Positions 1 to 5,204 of a stretch of DNA of 5,390 bases are shown here, in pieces (the first letter of the stretch is position 1; every line of letters begins with the position of its first letter). The notes beneath the pieces were generated by a model. That model had not been told where the DNA came from and did no database searches. It worked only from the letters and a program-made list of their open reading frames with translations. Both the position numbers and the translations under genes were made by a program. Origin of the DNA: Candidatus Woesearchaeota archaeon (GTDB lineage Archaea; Nanobdellota; Nanobdellia; SCGC-AAA011-G17; GW2011-AR17); assembly GCA_009691355.1 (NCBI GenBank), contig SICW01000051.1, positions 1-5,390 of the forward strand. The letters are read 5' to 3'.

Positions 1-1
1 C

Positions 2-1183
2 AAAGCAATTGCTGCGATACAGAAAGAATTAGAAAACAGAATTCCTCAGCTTGGAGATATTGAAGCACATAGACTCAAGCAAAGAGTAAGCTATGACATA
101 GAAATGATGGAACAGTTTGGATACTGTAAAGGAATTGAAAATTATTCTCGGCATTTAGATGGAAGAGCAAGTGGAGAAAAGCCCTACTGCTTACTTGATT
201 GGTTCTCTGATGATTTTCTTCTGATCATAGATGAAAGTCACCAAACAATACCACAGGTGCAAGCAATGTATGAAGGAGATAAATCCCGAAAAGTAAATCT
301 TGTTGATTATGGCTTTCGTCTTCCTTCAGCGCTTGATAACCGCCCATTAAATTTTGAAGAGTTTGAAGACTACTATGGAAAAGCAAAAGTCATCTTTGTT
401 TCAGCAACTCCGACCACTTATGAAATAGAAAAATCGAAAGAAACAATAGATATGGTTATTCGACCTACAGGCCTTGTTGACCCAGAAGTGGAAGTTAGAA
501 AAATTAGTGGGCAAATGAAGGATATAGAAAAAGAAATTGACATAGTTGTCAAAAGAAAAGAACGTGTTCTTGTAACAGCGCTTACCAAGAAATTAGCTGA
601 AGAAATTGCAGATTATCTCTCTGCTCAGGGAATAAAAGCAAGATATCTTCATTCAGAAATAAAAACCTTAGAACGTAGCGAGATTCTTCGAGAGCTTAGA
701 GTCGGAAAATTTGATGTTCTTGTAGGGATTAATTTGCTCAGAGAAGGAATAGATCTTCCAGAAGTAAGCTTAGTTGTCATTCTAGATGCAGATAAAGAAG
801 GCTTTTTACGAAACCAAAGAAGTCTCATCCAAATCATAGGAAGAGCTGCACGTAATGTTCATGCAAAAGTGATTTTGTATGCTGATGTGATGACGCAGTC
901 CATGAAACTAGCAATAGAAGAAACAAAAAGAAGGAGAGTTATTCAAGTCAAATATAATGATGTTAACCACATTACTCCAAAAACAGTTTCTCGTCCAATA
1001 GAAGAACAGAAGTTTATTATTAAAGATACGAAACATATTCCTAAAGCAGAAAAGAAAAAAATGATTCCTCAGCTTGACAAAGAGATGCGCCAAGCTGCAG
1101 ATGCACTAGACTTTGAATATGCAATTGCTTTACGTGATCGCATTGAAGAACTGAAGAAAGATTTAGCTGGAGAAGAAAAATGA
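2..1183 (+). CDS. uvrB: UvrB, excinuclease ABC subunit B (5' truncated by window edge)
   Basis: UvrB is the DEAD/DEAH-like helicase subunit of UvrABC nucleotide excision repair: UvrA loads it onto damaged DNA, it verifies the lesion and then recruits UvrC. The frame is open from base 2, so the ATG at 104 is an internal Met; 393 residues are visible, roughly the last 60% of a usual ~660-residue protein. The Walker A P-loop and the beta-hairpin lie upstream of the window. Visible in order (fragment numbering): the GYCKGIENYSRHL block (~40-52), Walker B DESH (77-80), SATP motif III (134-137), the YLHSEIKTLER block (215-225), VGINLLREGIDLPEVSLV (~241-258), motif VI QIIGRAARN (277-285) and a C-terminal UVR domain (~352-387) that contacts UvrC. 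All look intact. The family is bacterial in origin and sporadic in archaea, so an old transfer is likely. Its TGA stop overlaps the next start codon. Confidence 0.96.
   Translation, partial: KAIAAIQKELENRIPQLGDIEAHRLKQRVSYDIEMMEQFGYCKGIENYSRHLDGRASGEKPYCLLDWFSDDFLLIIDESHQTIPQVQAMYEGDKSRKVNLVDYGFRLPSALDNRPLNFEEFEDYYGKAKVIFVSATPTTYEIEKSKETIDMVIRPTGLVDPEVEVRKISGQMKDIEKEIDIVVKRKERVLVTALTKKLAEEIADYLSAQGIKARYLHSEIKTLERSEILRELRVGKFDVLVGINLLREGIDLPEVSLVVILDADKEGFLRNQRSLIQIIGRAARNVHAKVILYADVMTQSMKLAIEETKRRRVIQVKYNDVNHITPKTVSRPIEEQKFIIKDTKHIPKAEKKKMIPQLDKEMRQAADALDFEYAIALRDRIEELKKDLAGEEK
1169..1175 (+). promoter_or_regulatory. Ribosome binding site of the HemK2/MTQ2-type gene, inside uvrB
   Basis: GGAGAAG lies within the last codons of uvrB, with GGAG placed 7 nt before the ATG at 1180. 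This supports the 1180 start and shows that the second gene can reinitiate or initiate independently on the uvrB message. Confidence 0.6.
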
Positions 1184-1689
1184 TCTACGAACCACGAGAA
1201 GACTCAGATCTCTTAAAGAAATGGGTACAGAAGAAAGTTTCTGGAAAAGTTCTTGATATGGGCACTGGTTCAGGTATTCAAGCAGTGACTGCATTAGAAA
1301 ATACTCCTGATGTGCTAGCTGTAGACATCAATCCTGAATGCGTAGACTTCGTAAAAAATAAAGGCATCAATGCAATACAAAGTAATCTCTTTTCAAACAT
1401 ACAAGGAAGATTTGATTGGATTATTTTTAACCCCCCATATTTACCAGAAGACTTTGAAGAACCAGAAGATTCAAAACTGTCTACAACAGGGGGAGCAGAT
1501 GGCAACGAAATTATTATCGCATTCTTACAACAAGCAAAAGAATATCTTAATCCTCATGGTAAAATTCTCATTCTCATTAGCTCTCTCACAGGTGAAGCAG
1601 AAGAACTCTTTCAAGGATACACATATACTTTGTTAGAAGAAGAAAAGCTATTCTTTGAAGAGTTGTTTGTGTATGAACTCTTTCCGTAA
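1180..1689 (+). CDS. HemK2/MTQ2-type protein-(glutamine-N5) methyltransferase, probable aRF1 modifier
   Basis: This is a 169-residue class I SAM-dependent methyltransferase of the archaeal/eukaryal HemK2 (Mtq2, N6AMT1) group. In characterised members it methylates the glutamine of the GGQ motif in release factor eRF1/aRF1, usually with the small partner Trm112. Visible: the N-terminal YEPREDSDLL signature (3-12), SAM motif I VLDMGTGSG (24-32), an acidic residue at the end of strand 2 (D49), the NPPY catalytic motif (84-87), and the TTGGADGNEII segment (~102-112) typical of this group. It lacks the N-terminal helical domain of bacterial PrmC, which fits the archaeal form. At 169 residues it is slightly shorter than most relatives (about 180-215). 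The start overlaps the uvrB stop as ATGA, with a Shine-Dalgarno site just upstream, so the pair is probably cotranscribed and coupled. The substrate is inferred from family membership; RNA or other protein substrates cannot be excluded. Confidence 0.88.
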   Translation: MIYEPREDSDLLKKWVQKKVSGKVLDMGTGSGIQAVTALENTPDVLAVDINPECVDFVKNKGINAIQSNLFSNIQGRFDWIIFNPPYLPEDFEEPEDSKLSTTGGADGNEIIIAFLQQAKEYLNPHGKILILISSLTGEAEELFQGYTYTLLEEEKLFFEELFVYELFP

Positions 1690-1690
1690 G

Positions 1691-1699
1691 AAATTTAAA
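1691..1699 (+). promoter_or_regulatory. Candidate TATA box for the zinc-ribbon microprotein ORF
   Basis: AAATTTAAA is centred 27 nt upstream of the ATG at 1722, directly after the methyltransferase stop. That is the spacing expected when transcription starts at the start codon, giving a leaderless mRNA. No Shine-Dalgarno sequence is present before 1722, which agrees with this reading. In AT-rich DNA such a box can occur by chance. Confidence 0.45.
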
Positions 1700-1721
1700 C
1701 TGTTCTATCCTTCTTATAGCT

Positions 1722-1811
1722 ATGACTTCATGTAAACGTTGCCAAGAACAGTTTGATAATTTCTTTGCTGGCTACAACTGGTGCCCTAGTTGTGGATATA
1801 TATGGAGATAA
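1722..1811 (+). CDS. Putative 29-residue zinc-ribbon microprotein
   Basis: A 29-codon ORF with ATG at 1722 and TAA at 1809-1811 fills the gap between the methyltransferase and the M20 peptidase. Its product has two CxxC pairs, CKRC (residues 4-7) and CPSCG (21-25), separated by 13 residues, with aromatic residues F11, F14, F15, Y18, W20, Y26 and W28 around them. This is the layout of a minimal zinc ribbon with four Cys ligands, and CPSCGY resembles the second knuckle of many archaeal zinc ribbons. No other ATG lies upstream in frame nearby. A TATA-like box sits 27 nt before the ATG and there is no ribosome binding site, consistent with a leaderless transcript. No function can be assigned; single zinc ribbons bind nucleic acids or protein partners. 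It could also be the remnant of a larger zinc-ribbon gene. The Cys spacing is what makes this more than a random short ORF. Confidence 0.55.
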   Translation: MTSCKRCQEQFDNFFAGYNWCPSCGYIWR

Positions 1812-1845
1812 AATCGACTTTTCTACACTTAGACCTTCCATAAGA

Positions 1846-1857
1846 TTTTTAAAATAA
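1846..1857 (+). promoter_or_regulatory. Candidate TATA box for the M20 peptidase gene
   Basis: TTTTTAAAATAA is centred about 25 nt upstream of the ATG at 1876. There is no Shine-Dalgarno sequence between the box and the start, so a leaderless transcript beginning at or near the ATG is the simplest reading. The box supports 1876 as the true start. Confidence 0.55.
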
Positions 1858-1875
1858 CGAAAAATTCTTCCCTAT

Positions 1876-3231
1876 ATGGAAACTATCCAAGAATTTATCA
1901 CCAGATGTATGCCCCAATATCAAGAAGATTTAGTAAGCTTAGTCACTATTCAAAGTATCAGTGCTCAAGCTGCTCACAGAGATGATCTCCAAAAAGTTGC
2001 AACACGAACTGTCGAACTATTACGAGAAGCAGGTGCATCTGCACAAGTACTTCAAAATGACACATTTCCTGTAGCAGTGGGGGTAATCACAGTCTCTGAT
2101 GATGCTCCTTGGGTTACCATATATAATCATTTAGACGTACAACCTGCAGCAGAACCTCAATGGAACTCTAATCCATTTGAGCCTGTACTTAGTGAAGAAG
2201 GAATCCAAGCACGTGGTGCAACTGATGATAAAGGGCCTATGCTTTCTATTGTATACGCAGTGAGATATCTCAAAGAAACAGGACAGCTTCCAGTGAATGT
2301 ACAATTTGTTTTGGAAAGTGAAGAAGAAAGTGGAAGTAAGCATTTTGGAAACTTTTTAGACAAATATACACCAATCTTACACAAACCAGATTCTATTTTA
2401 GTGAGTGATACGATTTTTGATGGTGATGATCCAGCAGTAACCTTTCAACTCAGAGGCTTAACGATGGGAATAATCGAACTCAAAGTAGGAGAAGCCGGAG
2501 TGCACTCAGGAATACTTGGAGGCCTTGCAAGAAACCCCCTGGCAACACTGACAAGAGCAATTGCAACTTGTATTGATGATGGTGGAAAAGTTCTTGTTCC
2601 TGGTTTTTATGATGGTGTGCAAGCTCCTACAGAACAAGAAAAAAGAATTATTGATGAAGTTGCAGCGAGAAAAAATTTTGGAAGAATTCGAAGTGATACT
2701 GGATTTGAAGAGTTTTATACAGAAGATCCTAGAGAAGCAGAAATGCGTACAAACTATTTACCTACACTTGAGATTCATGGATATGAACCAGAAGCATCTG
2801 GAACAAAAATCTCTGGATATGCAAAAGCACATTTTAGTATGCGTCTTGTTGCAGGCCAAGATCCAAGTGATTTAGGAAGAAAATTACAAGATCACCTTAG
2901 AAGAACACATCCAAAGATTACAGTGCATATTGCTGAAGGTTCAACAGCAGTCAAAACAGATTTGGATAATCCTTTCATGGAGCGTGCAAGACAGGCATAT
3001 GTTCCTGCATTTGGAAGACCTGCAGTTTTCGTTGCAACTGGTGGAACTATTGGAGCATTTCCCCCTATGCAAAGAACTTGGCCAGGAGTTCCTATTGTTA
3101 TGCTAGCACAAAGCCTTATGTCTGATGGCTATCATGCACCTAATGAAAACTTTAAGTGGCAACAAGCAAGAAGAGGAATAGAAACGATAGCAACATACTT
3201 ACGGAGTATTGGGGACCTAAAAACAGCCTAG
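1876..3231 (+). CDS. M20 family metallopeptidase (CNDP/dipeptidase-like)
   Basis: A complete 451-residue di-zinc aminoacylase/carboxypeptidase-fold hydrolase, probably a cytosolic di- or short-peptidase; the exact substrate is not readable. No signal peptide or membrane segment is seen. Expected metal and catalytic residues are all present: H85 and D87 in NHLDVQP, bridging D117 in RGATDDKG, catalytic E150 and ligand E151 in the ESEEESGS stretch, D178 in SDT, and H420 in DGYHAPNE. GVHSGILGG (H210) matches the dimer-interface substrate-contacting His of the carnosinase-type branch, and R323 in MRLV matches its conserved lid Arg. The catalytic domain is split (about 1-190 and 330-451) around a lid/dimerisation domain (about 191-329). 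Length is typical for this branch (450-480). Start 1876 is chosen because a TATA-like box lies 25 nt upstream. It ends in TAG, and the TATA box of the ribosomal operon begins within 10 bases, with no clear terminator between them. DapE or ArgE activity is less likely given the best motif match. Confidence 0.93.
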   Translation: METIQEFITRCMPQYQEDLVSLVTIQSISAQAAHRDDLQKVATRTVELLREAGASAQVLQNDTFPVAVGVITVSDDAPWVTIYNHLDVQPAAEPQWNSNPFEPVLSEEGIQARGATDDKGPMLSIVYAVRYLKETGQLPVNVQFVLESEEESGSKHFGNFLDKYTPILHKPDSILVSDTIFDGDDPAVTFQLRGLTMGIIELKVGEAGVHSGILGGLARNPLATLTRAIATCIDDGGKVLVPGFYDGVQAPTEQEKRIIDEVAARKNFGRIRSDTGFEEFYTEDPREAEMRTNYLPTLEIHGYEPEASGTKISGYAKAHFSMRLVAGQDPSDLGRKLQDHLRRTHPKITVHIAEGSTAVKTDLDNPFMERARQAYVPAFGRPAVFVATGGTIGAFPPMQRTWPGVPIVMLAQSLMSDGYHAPNENFKWQQARRGIETIATYLRSIGDLKTA

Positions 3232-3247
3232 GGAAACATTTATAAAT
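3231..3247 (+). promoter_or_regulatory. Promoter of the ribosomal stalk operon (BRE-like purines plus TATA box)
   Basis: TTTATAAAT (3239-3247) is a near-ideal archaeal TATA box, preceded by a purine-rich GGGAAACA stretch in the position of the TFB recognition element. Transcription would begin near 3268-3272, leaving a leader of about 30 nt with a Shine-Dalgarno site. ATTTATAAAT (3238-3247) is also a perfect 10-bp palindrome, but that is common for TATA boxes. The first bases of the element overlap the stop codon of the M20 gene. Confidence 0.7.
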
Positions 3248-3288
3248 CCCCAAAAAATCACAAATCTACTCGTTAACACTACATCAGT

Positions 3289-3293
3289 AGGAG
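3289..3293 (+). promoter_or_regulatory. Ribosome binding site of the uL1 gene
   Basis: AGGAG lies 6 nt before the ATG at 3300 and fixes that start. Unlike the upstream M20 and zinc-ribbon genes, this message is therefore leadered. Confidence 0.7.
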
Positions 3294-3299
3294 AGCATT

Positions 3300-3965
3300 A
3301 TGGAAAAACAAGAAGTACTCAAAGCAATTGAACAACTAAAGAAAGATTCTCCAAAAAGAAATTTCTCTCAAAGTTATGATTTTCTGGTTAAGTTGCAAAA
3401 CTTTGACCCTAAAAAGAACGAAAATAAAGTAGACGTATTTATCGCCCTTCCACATACTTTAGGAAGAAAGCTCACTGTTTGTGGATTAGTTGGTGGTGGT
3501 CTATACAATGATGCAAAAGCAAACTGTGATCATACTATTAGTCAAGAAGAATTCAAAGATATTGCAGGCAATACAAAAGAGCTTAAAAAACTGGCAAGAA
3601 AATACGATTTTTTTGTCGCACAAGCAGATATTATGGGGTCCATTGCAACAACTTTTGGTCGTTATTTAGGTCCAAAAGGAAGAATGCCAAATCCAAAGGC
3701 AGGGGCTATTGTTCCACCAAAAGGTTCTACGAAACCGATTGTAGAAAAATTACAAAAAACCGTTCGTCTTTCTATCAAAAATAATGAAATGGCTGTACGT
3801 TGCCCTATTGGAAAAGATTCCATGACTGACGAGGAAGTTGCAGAGAATATTTTAGCAGCATACAACGGTCTGGTACAAGGACTTCCACAACATGAGCAAA
3901 ATATTAAAGCTATCCTTCTCAAACTTACCATGAGTAAACCAGTTATATTAGGGGGTAAAAAATGA
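3300..3965 (+). CDS. rpl1: 50S ribosomal protein uL1
   Basis: uL1 binds 23S rRNA helices 76-78 to form the L1 stalk, which moves deacylated tRNA out through the E site. The 221-residue product is normal in length for archaeal L1 (about 210-220). Visible: the N-terminal KRNFSQSYDFLVKL stretch of domain I (19-32), a second domain inserted at about 66-156, and the ribosomal L1 signature around MGSIATTFGRYLGPKGRMPNP (112-132), followed by the returning strand of domain I ending in LTMSKPVIL (209-217). It heads a leadered operon with uL10 and P1; the stop overlaps the uL10 start as ATGA. In Methanococcus, L1 represses its own operon through an mRNA copy of its rRNA site; I could not recognise such a site by eye here. 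The uL11 gene, which often precedes uL1 in archaea, is not adjacent. Confidence 0.97.
   Translation: MEKQEVLKAIEQLKKDSPKRNFSQSYDFLVKLQNFDPKKNENKVDVFIALPHTLGRKLTVCGLVGGGLYNDAKANCDHTISQEEFKDIAGNTKELKKLARKYDFFVAQADIMGSIATTFGRYLGPKGRMPNPKAGAIVPPKGSTKPIVEKLQKTVRLSIKNNEMAVRCPIGKDSMTDEEVAENILAAYNGLVQGLPQHEQNIKAILLKLTMSKPVILGGKK
3950..3956 (+). promoter_or_regulatory. Ribosome binding site of the uL10 gene, inside uL1
   Basis: AGGGGGT ends 5 nt before the ATG at 3962 and can pair with the CCUCC core of the 16S 3' end using one G-U pair. Together with the ATGA overlap it indicates translational coupling of uL1 and uL10. Confidence 0.6.
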
Positions 3966-4816
3966 GTAAACCCAAGCCACATGTGAGTGATGAAAAGAAA
4001 GAAGTTGTGAAGCAATTATCTAAACTCATTGCTGAGTATCCTATTATTGGTTTAGTAGATATGGAAAACCTTCCTTCTCCACAATTGCAAAAAATGAAAC
4101 AAAGCCTTCGTGGAAAAGTTGTTATCTCTATGGCTAAGAAGAGACTTATCCACTTGGCATTAACAGGTTCTTCAAAGGGAATGACTGACTTTGCAGCACG
4201 AAGTCGAGGAATGCCAGCATTAATTTTTACAAAAGAGAATCCATTTAAATTATACAAATTACTTTCAGCAAATAAAAGTCCAGCACCTGCAAAAGCAGGA
4301 CAAATAGCACCAATAGACGTGATTGTTCCTGCAGGAAAAACCAACTTTGCTCCAGGTCCAATTATTGGAGAGCTGGGTCAGTTAGGTATTAAAGCGGGTA
4401 TTGAAGATGGAAAAGTTGCGATTAAAGCAGATAAACTCCTTGTAAAAGAAGGAGAAGTATTCACACAAAAAGCAGCAGATACTCTTACACGCCTTGGTAT
4501 TTTACCTATGGAAGTTGGGTTGAATGTTGTAGCTGTTTTTGAAAATGGAACAATATTTGATAGAAAAGTCTTAGATATTGATGAGAAAGTCTATCTTACA
4601 AACCTTGTACAGATGCATACTGAAGCAATGAACTTGGCTGTCAAGATTGGTTACGCATCAAAAGACACTATTACTGTACTACTCAGCAAAGCTCATAGAG
4701 ATGCTACTGCACTTGCAGATAGTAAGGATATTCTCACCAGTGATAATATCAAAAAACTCTTAGCAAAGGCTGATGCACAGGCACATGCTTTAAAAAATAA
4801 AGCGCATATCGACTAG
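3962..4816 (+). CDS. rpl10: 50S ribosomal protein uL10 (P0), short form lacking the C-terminal tail
   Basis: uL10/P0 anchors the P-stalk: its N-terminal domain binds the GTPase centre of 23S rRNA and its C-terminal spine helices carry P1 dimers. The 284 residues comprise the rRNA-binding L10 domain (about 1-105, with KRLIHLAL at 60-67), the archaeal/eukaryal insertion domain (about 106-195, including APGPIIGELGQLGIKAGI and the ILPMEVGLNVVAVFENGTIF segment), and the helical spine (about 205-284). The insertion domain excludes a bacterial L10. Most archaeal P0 proteins run to about 335-340 residues, ending in an Ala/Glu-rich hinge and a GLGALF-type tail. Here the protein stops at KNKAHID with no hinge or tail, and neither TAG readthrough nor another frame supplies one before the next gene. 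The start overlaps the uL1 stop; P1 follows after 14 nt. Confidence 0.95.
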   Translation: MSKPKPHVSDEKKEVVKQLSKLIAEYPIIGLVDMENLPSPQLQKMKQSLRGKVVISMAKKRLIHLALTGSSKGMTDFAARSRGMPALIFTKENPFKLYKLLSANKSPAPAKAGQIAPIDVIVPAGKTNFAPGPIIGELGQLGIKAGIEDGKVAIKADKLLVKEGEVFTQKAADTLTRLGILPMEVGLNVVAVFENGTIFDRKVLDIDEKVYLTNLVQMHTEAMNLAVKIGYASKDTITVLLSKAHRDATALADSKDILTSDNIKKLLAKADAQAHALKNKAHID

Positions 4817-4817
4817 A

Positions 4818-4823
4818 AGGAGG
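4818..4823 (+). promoter_or_regulatory. Strong ribosome binding site of the P1 gene
   Basis: AGGAGG, a full match to the anti-Shine-Dalgarno core, lies 7 nt before the ATG at 4831. It is the strongest site in the window, as expected for the one stalk protein needed in several copies per ribosome. Confidence 0.8.
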
Positions 4824-4830
4824 ACAAAAA

Positions 4831-5127
4831 ATGGAATACATATACGCGGGATTATTGCTCTTTCGAGCAGGAAAGGCTATTGATGAAGCACATGTTAAAA
4901 AAGTACTTGAAGCTGCAGGCGTTAAAGTTGACGAAGGCAGAGTAAAGGCTCTTGTTGCTGCACTTGATGGTGTAAACATCGAACAAGCAATCAAAGAAGC
5001 TGCTGTTGTACCAATGGCTGCTGCACCAGCTGCACACCATGCACCAGAAGCAAAGAAAGAAGAGAAGAAGGAAGATAAAAAGTCTACAGAAGACGCAGCT
5101 GCAGGTTTGGGTTCACTCTTCGGATAA
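4831..5127 (+). CDS. rpl12: 50S ribosomal protein P1 (aL12), archaeal stalk protein
   Basis: P1 forms dimers that sit on the uL10 spine and recruit translation factors such as aEF1A and aEF2. The 98-residue product is of normal length. It begins MEYIYAGLLL, the hallmark of archaeal P1, and residues 1-58 form the helical dimerisation domain. An Ala/Pro/His-rich then Lys/Glu-rich hinge follows (about 59-88), and the protein ends AAAGLGSLFG, the hydrophobic tail that docks on GTPases. The family is unrelated in sequence to bacterial L7/L12. It is the last gene of the operon: 14 nt after uL10, with its own strong Shine-Dalgarno site, and followed by a T-rich terminator. Because the neighbouring uL10 lacks a tail, P1 would be the only source of GTPase-binding tails on this stalk. 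Confidence 0.96.
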   Translation: MEYIYAGLLLFRAGKAIDEAHVKKVLEAAGVKVDEGRVKALVAALDGVNIEQAIKEAAVVPMAAAPAAHHAPEAKKEEKKEDKKSTEDAAAGLGSLFG

Positions 5128-5130
5128 ACA

Positions 5131-5165
5131 GCTTATTTTTTTTATTTGTTTTATCTTATTTATTA
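5131..5165 (+). terminator. T-rich archaeal terminator of the stalk operon
   Basis: Just after the P1 stop the coding strand becomes T-rich, with T8 at 5136-5143 and further T3-T4 runs to about 5162. Archaeal RNA polymerase terminates at such oligo-T tracts without needing a hairpin, and I see no stable stem before it. Confidence 0.7.
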
Positions 5166-5166
5166 T
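5156..5166 (+). promoter_or_regulatory. Weak candidate TATA box for the coiled-coil gene
   Basis: TTATTTATTAT lies 39-49 nt before the ATG at 5205, which would place transcription start near 5187 with a short leader. It overlaps the T-rich terminator, so the resemblance may be due only to base composition. No good Shine-Dalgarno site precedes 5205. Confidence 0.25.
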
Positions 5167-5204
5167 CACAAGAATTAGGCGCAAAAAACTAACAGAGAAT
5201 TACC

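Noticed and set aside
41..1076. 13-bp repeat ATTCCTCAGCTTG at 41-53 and 1064-1076 in uvrB
   Set aside because: Both copies encode Ile-Pro-Gln-Leu in frame, they are a kilobase apart, and a repeat of this length is compatible with chance in a window this size.
1370..1636. Second + strand open frame inside the methyltransferase gene
   Set aside because: It is an overlapping frame without motifs or a ribosome binding site; the methyltransferase frame carries all family signatures.
1812..1845. Possible terminator after the zinc-ribbon ORF
   Set aside because: Only a T4 run and scattered T residues are present, too weak to call.
3238..3247. Perfect palindrome ATTTATAAAT as a repressor operator
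   Set aside because: It coincides with the TATA box, which is naturally near-palindromic, and there is no extended dyad beyond a few G/C pairs.
3270..3420. L1 autoregulatory mRNA site in the leader or early coding region of the operon
   Set aside because: Such sites are known in Methanococcus, but I could not find a two-helix element with the expected internal loop here. A covariance-model search would be needed to claim one.
3662..4344. Two open frames on the minus strand (3662-4015 and 3943-4344) opposite uL1 and uL10
   Set aside because: They overlap strongly supported ribosomal protein genes, show no family motifs, and have the composition expected of antisense shadows.
4814..4816. TAG as a pyrrolysine codon extending uL10
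   Set aside because: Readthrough would give a Lys-rich peptide overlapping P1 with no stalk tail, and TAG also ends the M20 gene at a natural C-terminus.
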